This document shows, in pieces, positions 49,219 through 63,507 of a stretch of DNA of 64,000 nucleotides. This DNA comes from Lineus longissimus (taxonomy: Eukaryota; Nemertea; Pilidiophora; Heteronemertea; Lineidae). Both the position numbers and the translations under genes were made by a program. Where the stretch lies: positions 8,308,001 to 8,372,000 of the forward strand of contig NC_088320.1 in NCBI RefSeq assembly GCF_910592395.1, in the 5' to 3' direction. The first letter of the stretch is position 1; each line of letters opens with the position of its first letter. Under the pieces are notes generated by a model that made no database searches, had not been told where the DNA came from, and saw nothing but the letters and a program-made list of their open reading frames with translations.

Positions 49219-50718
49219 CTTTCTAGGGTGAGGTGGGAAAGCCTGCAGTGAGAGGTAAATATAACGTTGACAGCTCCTGTCACGTTATTATTCGTATTTA
49301 CCTATGTCACTTACGTCAATGTTCATGCCGGTGTAACAGTAACAAATGCCCCCCTGGAAAAAGTGTCGGCCCTATTGTATTCTGCAATATGGTTCCATGG
49401 AGACCCTGACCGTCAATAGCTCAGAGATTGAAGCGCATAATAGAATCCTTTGTTTCCCGGGCATTCTATCCTAGGACATTTTAAACTTCTACACCGGTCA
49501 TTCACACGACTCGATATGGCTTTTCAGTTGCTTATTGTATACTGTCCAATCACCTTCATTGATCTACACCTGGTCCTAAGTGCTTGAAGTGTTCTACAAT
49601 ACGTCCACTTGTTCTCCATCTGGGTGAATGTCAGCTTGGTGATGTCACCACTGCATTAACTGTCAGGGAAAGTATGTAGCGGTGGGATCATTCCTACTGG
49701 GCCAAGCGAGGCACGGTTCTTAAACGATAGGACTATGAACTTGAAACTTTGTACACCGGACCCCAGGTCAGGTGACCTCTGACACTGAATTTCGGTCGGA
49801 TCTGATTTTTGACTTGGCCACCAGGAGGCCAAAAGTGGAAAGCTAAGACGTGACTCGTTTTCGATAAAATTATTTTGGTATGTTCTCCTAGCAAGGCTAC
49901 ATCACATATCATACGGGTTTTTGATTTGACCTACAGGTAATTTTCGTTTGTGATTCACAGTTCCTGGATACTTTAAAAATGGTATTCTATTAATTCGTGG
50001 GAAATAGTATGTGGAGACGACAGAGTAAACTTTGAACAAATTTGAAAAAATAGTTTCATGTTACTGAAATCTTGAATCTACAAGCGAACATTGTTTGCAA
50101 ACACCCATTGCTTCACACTCAATCAAACCCTGCACATTAAACATAATGCAGGTTGCCTTATGTGACGTTCAATACCTTATCAGTCCTGTAGACTTTGCTC
50201 AGTCTTGTAGAATCTAGTCAGTTGTTTTGTCAGGTTTTAGTCTCGTTGACAGACGCTTTAGAGTGTGGTACAACATGGGCGACATGTCAATCGTACTACA
50301 GCTGTCGGCTGCCCCGTCACCTACTATTCTACATAAGTATCAGCAAATTTCACAAAAAAGGAAAACTTCAAAATCTGACTGAATTATCATGCTATTCCGA
50401 TTTTGCCTCCGATTTGACCCGAGTTAGCCTTCTATGTGTCGATCCTTTCCATGTGAACCGATGCACTATAACTAAATATATACATTAGTTAGGCGCTGCA
50501 TGGAGCCATGGATCTACGCGGTGACGCCTTTTTGATGTAGATATCCACCTGATACAGGAGATGTTTAGGTGAGATATCGATCTTTCCTTGTTATTTGGCA
50601 AATCGGGGAGAGTCCTAAACAACCTAGGTGGCGGATGATGTTACTTGATATTGTTTGAACACATGAAATTACACTGATTACCAAATGCAGATGGGCCTAC
50701 TCTATCCCTATTACTGAC

Positions 50719-51152
50719 CTTCCGTTGTAAGACATACATCAGAGCAGAACCGATAGCTCCCGAAAAGGCAACACACACACCAAATTCAACCAAATGAGGT
50801 ATTTCCATGTGTTTTCCTGGTTGCAGCGAGTCTACAGCACTACATATTGTGCCTTTGATTGGCCCAATCCTCTCCGCAAGTCTCACACCGTCCTGTCTTT
50901 GAAAATACCTCGAGTTCAAATCATCTGAGAACCTGGTTTTGACACCACGAGATCGGTATGGTTGTGTTGTTGATAAAATACTGTAATTGGTTATGTTTTC
51001 AGTCTGCATGCTTGATGCTCTCTCGTTAACCATTACTGTCCTATTCTTTGTTGTAAGTACGTCATAGGTGAAACTGTTATATTCAAATCCCGTTCTTGCG
51101 AAAAATTACTATTCGTGCTTGAAAATGAAAAACAAGCGTCCTCTACATAAAA
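50719..51152 (-). pseudogene. SLC35G/EamA-like transporter, start of second EamA part, copy B
   Basis: Same exon with the donor kept. The upstream part is shifted relative to copy A by a one-base difference near 51,068. Confidence 0.55.
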
Positions 51153-51154
51153 TA

Positions 51155-51919
51155 CAGTGGTTTGCAAAAATATTAGAACACCCCATAAAGTTCTTTATTC
51201 TATATGCAGCATTCTGTACTAAATAATTCTCTGTTGGACTGCCTCACGTAAGGCTTTATTTCATAACTTTAATATATACATTTTGTGTTTATAAATGTGG
51301 ACAAAATATCATGAATATATTACAATTTGAAAATATCATGAAAAACCGAACTGTCTCATTATACAAATAATTGTTTGCAAATTGATGTCATATTATTCTG
51401 TGATCAATTCTAAGAGATCATGCGAAGAAATTTCATGAAAATTCCTCTTCGTTTTGAAAATATAACGAGTTAACGTTAATATCATCTGGCACCTCTTCCT
51501 TTAATTTTTCAAATTATGGACTCCCCGCAGAGAACGAAACGAATTATTAGCAGGAGTCATTATGTTTAGTCTATGAGAGCTGGATACCATTGAAATGTCG
51601 TCCAAATTTTGAAATTTTTAAAATATCAAAATGTTGATATTTTGTAATATCACAAAGTTAGATTTTCAGAATTTCTTTCTTCGGGAATACTAAGTCCTAG
51701 AATTAGCCATAAAGGGATATGACATTGATTTGGGACCAATTATTTGAAGTATCAAAAAGCAGGTTTCTTCGTGTTATTTTGTCCAAATCTCTAAATCGCT
51801 GTGCACAACGTGTAGAAGTCATTGAATAAAGCTTAAAAGAGAGCCAGTCTAGCTTTAAGGACTTTATAGAATAGGATATCCTATCTTATGGGGTGTTCTA
51901 ATATATTTGCACATCACTG
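51155..51919. mobile_element. Tc1/mariner-like non-autonomous element, copy B
   Basis: 765 bp, TA duplications at 51,153-51,154 and 51,920-51,921. This is the unexpanded form without the nested insertion; its site for that insertion is the TTAA at 51,833-51,836. Confidence 0.8.
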
Positions 51920-51921
51920 TA

Positions 51922-52290
51922 GATGCTTGAGGAACGCCGGCTGTGCAATAAACGCCGACACACATACTAAATAGAAGGACAACATCGATACAGCCAACTT
52001 TCTCCTTGAGGATCAAAAACCCAAAGATCCCAATCAGAATTTGCTGTGAGAAAAATATCGTACTGACATCACCAATCCTTATGCCCAACAATGCAAGATG
52101 GTAACTATGTATAGCTAGGGTATAGAATACCCTGATGGCCCTTACGTACTTATTCTTCAATTCGAGAATTGGTCGGTTCTTAATCGTAATGTAGATTATG
52201 GTGATTCGAGTTTTCAACAACGTCCGACCAACTGCGATCTCGAATATGCTTAGACCGCCGCGTAGTCTCACAAACGTTATGCATGCAGCA
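51922..52290 (-). pseudogene. SLC35G/EamA-like transporter, first EamA part, copy B
   Basis: Open frame with helices starting LFFAACITF, then RGGLSIFEIAVGRTLLKTRI, GDVSTIFFSQQILIGIFGF and LILKEKVGCIDVVLLF, matching the first EamA repeat of SLC35G-type carriers. The frame runs straight into the Tc1-like element after VPQAS. The second half resumes beyond it in a shifted frame, so unless an unseen intron removes the element the gene is broken. Confidence 0.6.
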
Positions 52291-52805
52291 AAGAATAGTG
52301 AAGAGAGAGAGTTGCAAGGTTAATTCCTATCACTGTTGCACGAGATGCTTCATCCAATTTATTGACGACATCTTCGGATCGCTTGGCAGATTTGGTAAGC
52401 TGGAGGATCGGAAGTGTCAAGCCAAACTGAAGTCAGCGTCACACATCGACGAATTCCTTAAACTGGATTTCCCACTGAGAATATAGTCATCATTAATTGG
52501 GAAGAAGAACCCCTATCTTCTAATCTGCACTGTCGTCTGTTTTGTAATGAGAGGCATGTTATATTGAGCACTTTTAAACGATTCATCTAAAAAGAGACGT
52601 AACAAGTTTGTCTTATAAATCATCAGCGAATTCGTGAGGTGGGTTTTGTATAAGTTGTATGACGTGAAGTAGTTCGAGTTGAGATAGTATAATAATTGAA
52701 TGATGTTTCGACGACGCAGACGCCTATGCTATTCACCAAGAGCAATGCGAATTCAACTGCATTCTGTTCATGTACTGTACTAACTACTTTGTTCATTAAG
52801 TACAT

Positions 52806-53552
52806 TTGCAACAGGTGCAAGAGAGTAACACGTCAGCATCGTTTCTCTACAGTACGTCAGTCAGAAATCTGGGTGTCTTTTTTGACGAACACATGTCGAT
52901 GGAAACTCATGTCAGTAAAGTCTGCTCTAGAGCTTTCTTTGGCCTCTACAAGATTCGTCAGATTCGCGGGATTCTGACTGTCGGCACCACCAAAACCCTG
53001 GTGCATGCGTTTGTTACATCTCACCTGGACTACTGCAATGCTCTCCTCTACGGCATCACGAAACAGCAGTATGGCAGGTTGCAGCGTGTTCTTAATGCTG
53101 CAGCCAGGGTTACATGCTTGATTCCCAAGTTTGACCGCATCAGTCCGGTTCTGATGCGGCTCCATTTGCTGCCTGTCAAGGCAAGGGTTGAGTTTAAGAT
53201 ACCCTTGCTCACATACAAGGCAGTCCATGGAGCGGCACCGGCTTACCTGACTGATATGGTACAACGCCGACGTGGGTCAGCCTATTCCCTCAGGGCTGAT
53301 GCCGCTTTCCTTCTACAGGAGCCACGCACCAGGTGCATACGTTTTGGTGACATATCCTTCTATAAGGCGGCGCCACTCCTATGGAATGGGCTGCCCACTC
53401 ACATTAGACTTGCGGAGTCAAAGGCAGCTTTTGGAACAATACTAAAAGCACAGCATTTTCGAGTGTATTTCAAAGGCGCCTGAGAGTTGGCGAAATTTTT
53501 CACCAAATTTGGGCGCTTTAGAAATGTCATATTTTTATTGATTGATTGATTA
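52806..53552 (+). mobile_element. 5'-truncated non-LTR retrotransposon 3' end, copy B
   Basis: Same insertion in the second unit, open frame to 53,483 and the ATTG tail at 53,534-53,552. Confidence 0.85.
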
Positions 53553-54102
53553 ATCGACAAATTAAAAAAACCCAAATAGCTGTACTTGAATATGCAGACA
53601 AATATAAAGACCTTTATTTGGTTTCTTCGAGAGACAGGTTCACGTAAGGCAGCAGATCAGTCACAGTTAGCGGAGTCGAACATTACAACACACTGGGATT
53701 CCTCAAAAACCCATGGCGCTCATTCAATTTCACTATTCCGAAAATGATTGTATCAAAGGAAGTCTCATGTTCCAAAGCGAAGGATTAGTACATAGTGTAC
53801 GGTCTATATCACCCAGCTAAAACCCAATGGAAAGAAGTCAGTCACATCTTCACAATTACCCCAAACAGTCACACGTTGCTTTTTCATCGAAAACTTTAAT
53901 CTCCCCTTTCCTCAGGCACGTCATCAAGTCACCTCAAGTCACCTCCAGTCACTGTCAACAACCGAAGCAAATTCCGAACATAGCCGAAGCTTCCGTTGAC
54001 GGTTAAGTTTCTCCTTGACCTCGTTTTCGACGCCCTCGGGCTCTTTCGGAAACAGCTGCTGGACTACCAATTTAATATAAACTGTGTTCCTGTAAGTTTT
54101 AT

Positions 54103-54323
54103 ACGTGTCTTACCATTAGTACCATAGAAATCATTCATCATTTGAAGTAGTCTTTCTTAAAATCAGTGGTAGAATCCATCATCCTTTTAGAGTTGAAGTC
54201 AATCTAGGACTCCAACCACGGTCATTGCTTGAAATAGATCACAGAATGAACCTCTTTTTTCGGATCATTCCTTGATATCAGCAAAAAACTACCGAAGGCT
54301 TATGCACTATGTAGTTTGCCTTC
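54103..54323 (-). pseudogene. fossil Polinton DNA polymerase B fragment, copy B
   Basis: Same relic in the second unit, with equal stops, so it was already dead before the array formed. Confidence 0.75.
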
Positions 54324-56687
54324 TGTTAGATTTAACATGTCTACCTTTTACTACCCGATAACAGTTGTTTTGCAGGTAATCGAGTTTAATAGATCGAAAA
54401 TCCAATAGATGGCAGGTGATGAGCTGCTGCGTGGGATACCGTGCCGCCTTCGAGAAAAACCGCTGAATCCAAACCTTACAATAACCCAGGTACATCACTG
54501 GTTCAAGGCGTTCTAGGCAGGCTACTCCGAATACCGATCCGTTGCATGGTGATCGAGGCCAGACGGAATAAAATTTTGTTTAACCCTGGTTGCTGAATTA
54601 CGTTATATTATAACATGTATGATAAAGTAATGGCAGTATATTATACAGCCATTACTGATAATAGCATAATCGAAGTAATTATTGTTTACAAATCGGCTCT
54701 GATTGTATATTTGTTACATTGTACGATTTTGAAGACAATATGAAATATAGATTTTTGGTTTCGATGACACTTGTCTCTCTCCCCATACAATAGGCAACGC
54801 ATGTAAGATGAGTGGTTTCTCTGTTTTCATTCTTCACACAATCAACATAAAGGATCATGTTCAAATGAAATTAAAAATGAAATTAATAAATTTTTCGCAA
54901 TTATTTCATCTTGGGTAACCATAAGTTGATGCTGGCGTCTCGCGGAGTGAAATTGGCCCACTTCATTATAAACCCTTTCCTTGTCAATTGCAACTAGCAG
55001 TGTGTGAAACAGGAAAAAGGGGAAAAAAACAGTAACCAATAATTATGCATCATTCTTGGTTGGTTTCTACCGCGTCCGCGTCGGCGTCCGCTTCGAAGAC
55101 GCGTGCGGTCTAACTCAACAAACATTTGACCAAGGCTTTTTAAATTGGCTGTGTGGGTTAACCATGATTTGGAGCAGGTTCCTTTCGAAATTCGCCGGAG
55201 ATGGATTCTCATTTTGCCCACTAGGGACATAGTGTCAAAGCACTAAAATGACAATTACCTCCACAAAACCGGCTTAAATGTGACACAATTTGAAATGTCA
55301 CAAAATGTCAAAACACAGAAATGGCGACTCGATATGCCTGCAATGATTTTGCATGGAAATTATGTTCTGGTGATTAGTATTGACATGTTATGGTAAAAAA
55401 AACCGTATTTATAGTCAAAGGTGACAAATAATGACCGGTACAATGTGATTAAACCGCAGTGAATACTGATTTATTGTTATGTGGATTTTCCTGAAATCAG
55501 GATTTCCCAACTCAATTTCGTTTTACTTTCAATGGATTGGATTTTCTGCTATGATTCATGAAATGTAGTTTGCATTGCTGACAGACAACAAAAGATAAAC
55601 AATACCATAGCTGATTTTAATGGTGAATTTCCTCACCGAGTTAAAAAAAAGGAGCGTTGGGCGCTGAGTGACGTCATCATTAATGACTGATTTGCAAGAA
55701 AGAAAGTTCGGGTGGATTCTCTTAGAATCGGTTCAAAGATGTACATTTATATGATTTAAGTACAGTATGGTTTTATTGGCTCACCCGATAAAACAAAAGA
55801 AAAATTACGATGTTCATTCGACTCGGCAAATGATCATCTACCGATGACATGGAAGATGGATGACAGTCAACAAGACTCATTCCACGGCTAATGTCAAGTG
55901 ACAATTCAGCGCACTTTTAGCACGCCCTGGCAATGGGTATGTGCTCCGCTAGGCTAATGAGCCCCCTACACGTCATAAGGCCATTACCGCAGTAACTAGG
56001 TTGTGCTGATAAGCACTCGCAAGCAATCCTCCACGGAAAAAGATAAAACCGCGAACTTGGCATAATGAAACAAATCGCAATAATGTCACAAGACTGAATA
56101 AGAGCTCTCGTGTCAACGAGACTTCGATTAGTATTGTACAGTGTGAATCAAAAATGTACCACGGATAAGAACATTAACTCAGTACTAATCCATAAAGCGC
56201 CTCCTTGTCCAGCCCGAGCTTCTTTATGTACTACTAAACGCATAAAATGCACGGACCAGTGTAACAGTTCAGGAAACCAACCGAAAACACCAAATCAGTT
56301 GACTAATACAACTTCACATGACTTTCTATATAACCAGATTTTCAAAAAGGCGATTAACGCCATTTATCAGTGAACTGTGCTAATAAAATACAACCTCCAA
56401 AATCTCATCACTTATCCTCGGCTATCGAGTGATAAGCCTAATAATAATGAGAAGGCACGGGCGTTATTTCTATGCTGTACATGCATTTATTTTGTCAATT
56501 AAGTTAAAGTTGTTTACATCTCACACTTGTTTTACTGAGTAGGCCTAACGTTCACAGGTAGGCGGCTTTTCCCGACTTCCTAACGGTATCTCCAACTTTT
56601 TCCCGATTTGTCCCACAAAAGTCCGACATTGTGCGACTTTTCCCTGTGAAATCTGATTTCCCAAAAAACCTGTGAGAAATACGAAAA

Positions 56688-56816
56688 AGGGCAATAAAGA
56701 TCAAAGCCCTATGTTGAATGGGTTAACGAGGTTCGAGCCAGGCACTCAGAGTGACCCTCAATTAGGTTACTTTATCAACGCGATTCAACATAGGCCATTG
56801 ATCTTTAATGCCCTAT
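56688..56816. repeat. inverted-repeat MITE-like element, copy C
   Basis: Counterpart of 45,950-46,080 in the third unit. Confidence 0.65.
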
Positions 56817-56881
56817 TTTGGAAAGCCGCAGTATTTTCACATGTTTTGTAGAAATCCGATTTTTCCGAGAAACGTCTGACA

Positions 56882-57010
56882 ATGTCGGATTTTCGTAGGA
56901 TAAATCAGGAAAAAGTTAGTGAAACTATTATGAAGTATGAAAAACCATCTGCTAGTGGTGATAGCACAGGATCTGTTGCGCCTATAAATGCTGCCGGCAA
57001 GGAATTGTAG
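56882..57010 (+). CDS. hypothetical 42-residue ORF, copy C
   Basis: Third identical copy of the ORF at 14,721. Confidence 0.3.
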   Translation: MSDFRRINQEKVSETIMKYEKPSASGDSTGSVAPINAAGKEL

Positions 57011-57469
57011 CCGGTTTTTGTACAGGTACAATGCAATGAGGAACCTGCACAACAAAACCTGCCGATAGGGGCACTGAAGGCAAGTGGACCATGGTTGTAA
57101 TGAGAAAGCCATTTCTCGAGTCAATGATCTTTGAATATTTCATTCCTTGATTACTCTACATGGGGAAATAGCACCAAAAACGTTGTGTTATTGGTCCTTA
57201 ATTCTATTTTGATGAGTTTTAGGGAGAAAATCAACAAAACCTAATGCACTGGAAGTACCGGTATCGGTGCGGCCAGGCTGGATTTTTAGTTCTGAAGGTT
57301 CCTCATTCCGTGTGACTATTTTTTTTAGTGCTGTTGCAAGGGTAAAGTCTGTCTTGTTCCTTCTTTTGATCATGTCACCTCGATAACCAGGCGACTCCAA
57401 TAGCTCCCAGCGAAGGACCGAGTAGGAAATACTTCAAAATACTCAATAGTAAATAAACTGAATACATAC

Positions 57470-57709
57470 TTCATCATCAACATCATCATGTCCCGCAGCC
57501 TTGCGGCCATTGGGGCGACAATAAGCTGTTAAAGATGCGACATCACACGGTTCTGTCCTCGGCGAGGGTTCTTCCATTCCAGTGCGTCACGTCATCCACC
57601 CGCTCTTTGGAAGGCCGCGTCGGCGGCTACCTCTACTGAGCCCTACAAGATGGTATTTGCTGGTGTTCCCTTGGCTCTCGTGGCATATGGCCGAACCGCC
57701 TCAGCTTAC
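57470..57709 (-). mobile_element. 3' fragment of RTE-like retrotransposon, copy C
   Basis: Same insertion in the third unit. Confidence 0.6.
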
Positions 57710-58310
57710 ATACTTATACAAGCGAAAATGACGATATTATAAGACAACTCTCGTTCGGGAACGAATGCAATTCTTCTGTATTGGGATATGCCGACTGTTC
57801 TAGTCAGACCTAAGCCAAGTGGAGCTCAGGCATGAAACATCTCTGTGTTTCCCATATTTCAGTGTTAACCGTTTTGTTCCCCTATTCACGACAACCATTC
57901 GATGTCTGATATATCATAGGGGAAAGTCTCTCTTACAGAAACACAGAAAATTATACCGAGTTTGGTCTCGAGAAGTAGGAAACAAGAAATAATGACCTGA
58001 GAATCTTCTTTTGGATAAAACCAGTTACTGCGTCTCCAGTATCCCTTGCCACTCCACGTCAAGACAACAAATTAGAACGAGAACATAAAATGTGGACTGA
58101 ACAGTCGAACTTCGGTTCTATTGGACTGAAGAACGTTTTCGCAGCCTGGTAAAACACGAGCCTCCTTGCGAGATCTCATGACGAGGCAACAATCCAACCG
58201 TTTATCAGGAATTGGCGCAGGCGCATATAATGACCTGGGACGAGGCTGTATATTGTTAACCATGATAAAAAGAAGAACAGGACATGACCATGGACTAACA
58301 CACAGAACAC

Positions 58311-58316
58311 TTTATT
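58311..58316 (-). terminator. AATAAA polyadenylation signal of peptide gene C
   Basis: Same position relative to the stop codon as in copies A and B. Confidence 0.6.
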
Positions 58317-58407
58317 GCTCCAAAGATGTCTTCATCTGTACAGACAAATGATATCAATAGTTTGATAATATATGGAACCCTGTACGCAGATGGATTGGAG
58401 AACACAA

Positions 58408-59858
58408 CTACTTTCCCGGTGCACAGGTCCAAAAAACACATTCTCCTCCGGGTCCACCATTTGACTTATCGCAGTCGCTATGTTTATTGCAACCATAACG
58501 CTTGCGGACTTTCAGGAACTCTTTGCTGAAAAAGGTCAAATCAACGTTTTAGTCACAAGCTCCCCCAAGCGGTAGTATGTAATTGTTGAAACGAGCCAAA
58601 TGAAACAAGCCAATCTAAACGAACCAAATACACATTCTAACATCAAATTGAAGATTACGTTTCGATGTAATATGATTGCAAAGCGTTAGGTTGATATATA
58701 CATGAAATGAAAAAATCACATTTATTCTCTCGGGCCCAATTATTTTGGTACGTTAAAGTTTTAAAAAAGCCAAAATAAACGAGTGAATAAAACGTTCCAT
58801 GGTGCACCTTGCAAAACTTAAAATGAACCAAATTGAATGGGACTCTGTGAATGATGTTATGTTATTCCATCAATATACTTACCGAATCATGCAATGAATA
58901 TTACATTTAAACTTGATCTTTCAGTTCAGTTTTAAAACGTTTATTTTGATCGTTTTGTTTGGATTGTTCCTTTTTGCTAGTTTCAACATTTACATACTCC
59001 CCCCCCCCCCCCCAAGCTACGAACATCAGACCACGTTACAACCATTTTGGATAATAATCAACCACTACTATTGACAACCAAGGATCAAATCGTAAATTGC
59101 ACGCTGCATGATCATTTGGTATGTGACGTCAGAGAGCGCAGTATTGTTGAACTGACCTGGCGTCAGCGTTTTTCTGTTCAAGACCACGTGTTTGACGTCC
59201 AATAAAGCAAGGATGACTACATAACAATGCGTGTATAGGTTGCCAGTGGTACTATAAAAATGTCCACGTTTCTTCGTGGCGACGTGTATATCATGCAGAA
59301 ATATATGATCACGATTGCGAGGATTGAAAAAGGAGTCAATTAAACGTGCAGTGCTTTCGCAAGCGCTCATTGATACTTCCTGGCCTATTGACTGTGTGTA
59401 ACCATTTTTCCGCAATAACTTGTCTGATCACCTCTCTCGCAATGAACATACCTTTCGCCTGCAAATGAGGAAATTGTTTAGATTTCGTGAGAGAGCTGGC
59501 GCGGTGTGGACGACTGAAGCCAGTTTGAAGGCGAAGTATTCCCAAATTCTCTGTCAGCCATATTCCACCTCTCCATGTGACTTCATTAGTTCAAAGTGGC
59601 CGTTTGCAATTTTTGTTGGAATAGCAAATTGTAAATGAGCGCTCTTATAGGGTGTAGCGCACCTGAATTGTGAAAAGTCATTAAGTGGTTAAAAGATATT
59701 ATTTCGTGGTTCTGTTCACCTTGATTATAATTGTGAGCAAGTGAACATTTTTGGCAAGGCACCCAATAGCAATAGAAAATGAGAGGTCAATACTTACTTG
59801 CTGTTGTTGCTACAGTCAGTACAAGAGCAACGAGCAGAAACATCAGAACAGCCTTCAT
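58408..59858 (-). CDS. secreted four-cysteine peptide precursor, copy C
   Basis: Exons 59858-59798, 59458-59452 and 58525-58408. The predicted precursor equals copy B. Splice sites, TATA-like box (59,943-59,950) and AATAAA (58,311-58,316) are all kept. Confidence 0.72.
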
Positions 59859-59942
59859 CGTTGGTTTTCACGAGTCAGAAACAGTCTTGACAGAGAAGCG
59901 AGTAGTTTTGAAAACTGGTGGAGAACTGATGAATGCGAGGGG

Positions 59943-59950
59943 TATAAATA
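59943..59950 (-). promoter_or_regulatory. TATA-like box of peptide gene C
   Basis: Same motif and spacing as the other two copies. Confidence 0.55.
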
Positions 59951-61423
59951 CTTTCTAGGGTGAGGTGGGAAAGCCTGCAGTGAGAGGTAAATATAACGTT
60001 GACAGCTCCTGTCACGTTATTATTCGTATTTACCTATGTCACTTACGTCAATGTTCATGCCGGTGTAACAGTAACAAATGCCCCCCTGGAGAAAGTGTCG
60101 GCCCTATTGTATTCTGCAATATGGTTCCATGGAGACCCTGACCGTCAATAGCTCAGAGATTGAAGCGCATAATAGAATCCTTTGTTTCCCGGGCATTCTA
60201 TCCTAGGACATTTTTAACTTCTACACCGGTCATTCACACGACTCGATATGGCTTTTCAGTTGCTTATTGTATACTGTCCAATCACCTTCATTGATCTACA
60301 CCTGATCCTAAGTGCTTGAAGTGTTCTACAATACGTCCACTTGTTCTCCATCTGGGTGAATGTCAGCTTGGTGATGTCACCACTGCATTAACTGTCAGGG
60401 AAAGTATGTAGCGGTGGGATCATTCCTACTGGGCCAAGCGAGGCACGGTTCTTAAACGATAGGACTATGAACTTGAAACTTTGTACACCGGACCACAGGT
60501 CGGATCTGATTTTTGACTTGGCCACAAGGAGGCCAAAAGTGGAAAGCTAAGACGTGACTCGTTTTCGATAAAATTATTTTGGTATGTTCTCCTAGCAAGG
60601 CTACATCACATATCATACGGGTTTTTGATTTGACCTTCATGTAATTTTCGTTTGTGATTCACAGTTCCTGGATACTTTAAAAATGGTATTCTATTAATTC
60701 GTGGGAAATAGTATGTGGAGACGACAGAGTAAACTTTGAACAAATTTGAAAAAAATAGTTTCATGTTACTGAAATCTTGAATCTACAAGCAAACATTGTC
60801 TGCAAACACCCATTGCTTCACACTCAATCAAACCCTGCACATTAAACATAATGCAGGTTGCCTTATGTGACGTTCAATACCTTATCAGTCCTGTAGACTT
60901 TGCTCAGTCTTGTAGAATCTAGTCAGTTGTTTTGTCAGGTTTTAGTATCGTTGACAGACGCTTTAGAGTGTGGTACAACATGGGCGACATGTCAATCGTA
61001 CTACAGCTGTCGGCTGCCCCGTCACCTACTATTCTACATAAGTATCAGCAAATTTCACAAAAAAGGAAAACTTCAAAATCTGACTGAATTATCATGCTCT
61101 TCCGATTTTGCCTCCGATTTGACCCGAGTTAGCCTTCTATGTGTCGATCCTTTCCATGTGAACCGATGCACTATAACTAAATATATACATTAGTTAGGCG
61201 CTGCATGGAGCCATGGATCTACGCGGTGACGCCTTTTTGATGTAGATATCCACCTGATACAGGAGATGTTTAGGTGAGATATCGATCTTTCCTTGTTATT
61301 TGGCAAATCGGGGAGAGTCCTAAACAACCTAGGTGGCGGATGATGTTACTTGATATTGTTTGAACACATGAAATTACACTGATTACCAAATGCAGATGGG
61401 CCTACTCTATCCCTATTACTGAC

Positions 61424-61855
61424 CTTCCGTTGTAAGACATACATCAGAGCAGAACCGATAGCTCCCGAAAAGGCAACACACACCAAATTCAACCAAATGA
61501 GGTATTTCCATGTGTTTTCCTGGTTGCAGCGAGTCTACAGCACTACATATTGTGCCTTTGATTGGCCCAATCCTCTCCGCAAGTCTCACACCGTCCTGTC
61601 TTTGAAAATACCTCGAGTTCAAATCATCTGAGAACCTGGTTTTGACACCACGAGATCGGTATGGTTGTGTTGTTGATAAAATACTGTAATTGGTTATGTT
61701 TTCAGTCTGCATGCTTGATGCGCTCTCGTTAACCATTACTGTCCTATTCTTTGTTGTAAGTACGTCATAGGTGAAACTGTTATATTCAAATCCCGTTCTT
61801 GCGAAAAATTACTATTCGTGCTTGAAAATGAAAAACAAGCGTCCTCTACATAAAA
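61424..61855 (-). pseudogene. SLC35G/EamA-like transporter, start of second EamA part, copy C
   Basis: A CA-repeat length change near 61,480 shifts the frame after HLVEFGVC and destroys the first helix. So A and C carry different lesions. Confidence 0.6.
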
Positions 61856-61857
61856 TA

Positions 61858-62621
61858 CAGTGGTTTGCAAAAATATTAGAACACCCCATAAAGTTCTTTA
61901 TTCTATATGCAGCATTCTGTACTAAATAATTCTCTGTTGGACTGCCTCACCTAAGGCTTTATTTCATAACTTTAATATATACATTTTGTGTTTATAAATG
62001 TGGACAAAATATCATGAATATATTACAATTTGAAAATATCATGAAAAACCGAACTGTCTCATTATACAAATAATTGTTTGAAAATTGATGTCATATTATT
62101 CTGTGATCAATTCTAAGAGATCATGCGAAGAAATTTCATGAAAAGTCCTCTTCGTTTTGAAAATATCACGAGTTAACGTGAATATCATCTGGCACCTCTT
62201 CCTTTAATTTTTCAAATTATGGACTCCCCGCAGAGAACGAAACGAATTATTAGCAGGAGTCATTATGTTTAGTCTATGAGAGCTGGATACCATTGAAATG
62301 TCGTCCAAATTTTGAAATTTTTAAAATATCAAAATTTTGATATTTTGTAATATCACAAAGTTGGATTTTCAGAATTTCTTTCTTCGGGAATACTAAGTCC
62401 TAGAATTAGCCATAAAGGGATATGACATTGATTTGGGACCAATTATTTGAAGTATCAAAAAGCAGGTTTCTTCGTGTTATTTTGTCCAAATCTCTAAATC
62501 GCTGTGCACAACGTGTAGAAGTCATTGAATAAAGGTTAAACAAGAGCCAGTCTAGCTTTAAGGAGTTATAGAATAGGATATCCTATCTTATGGGGTGTTC
62601 TAATATATTTGCACATCACTG
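61858..62621. mobile_element. Tc1/mariner-like non-autonomous element, copy C
   Basis: 764 bp, TA at 61,856-61,857 and 62,622-62,623. The empty TTAA site is near 62,536. Confidence 0.8.
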
Positions 62622-62623
62622 TA

Positions 62624-62990
62624 GATGCTTGAGGAACACCGGCTGTGCAATAAACGCCGACACACATACTAAACAGAAGGACAACATCGATACAGCCAAC
62701 TTTCTCCTTGAGGATCAAAAACCCAAAGATCCCAATCAGAATTTGCTCTGAGAAAAATATCGTACTGACATCACCAATCCTTATGCCCAACAATGCAAGA
62801 TGGTAACTATGTATAGCTAGGGTATAGAATACCCTGATGGCCCTTACGTATTTATTCTTCAATTCGAGAATTGGTAGGTTCTTAATCGTAATGTAGATTA
62901 TGGTGATTCGAGTTTTCAACAACGTCCGACCAACTGCGATCTCGAATATGCTTAGACCGCCGCGTAGTCTCACAAACGTTATGCATGCAG
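62624..62990 (-). pseudogene. SLC35G/EamA-like transporter, first EamA part, copy C
   Basis: As in copy B with a few substitutions (for example Gln to Glu after TIFFS). Also ends at the Tc1-like element. Confidence 0.6.
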
Positions 62991-63507
62991 CAAAGAATAG
63001 TGAAGAGAGAGAGTTGCAAGGTTAATTCCTATCACTGTTGCACGAGATGCTTCATCCAATTTATTGACGACATCTTCGGATCGCTTGGCAGATTTGGTAA
63101 GCTGGAGGATCGGAAGTGTCAAGCCAAACTGAAGTCAGCGTCACACATCGACGAATTCCTTAAACTGGATTTCCCACTGAGAATATAGTCATCATTAATT
63201 GGGAAGAAGAACCCCTATCTTCTAATCTGCACTGTCGTCTGTTTTGTAATGAGAGGCATGTTATATTGAGCACTTTTAAACGATTCATCTAAAAAGAGAC
63301 GTAACAAGTTTGTCTTATAAATCATCAGCGAATTCGTGAGGTGGGTTTTGTATTAGTTGTATGACGTGAAGTAGTTCGAGTTGAGATAGTATAATAATTG
63401 AATGATGTTTCGACGACGCAGACGCCTATGCTATTCACCAAGAGCAATGCGAATTCAACTGCATTCTGTTCATGTACTGTACTAACTACTTTGTTCATCA
63501 TGTACAT

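Larger units (their letters stand above)
44713..55447. repeat. tandem segmental array, copy B
   Basis: One full unit of 10,735 bp, counted from the base after the Polinton target duplication to the equivalent base before copy C. It is nearly identical to copy C over the stretches compared. Confidence 0.92.
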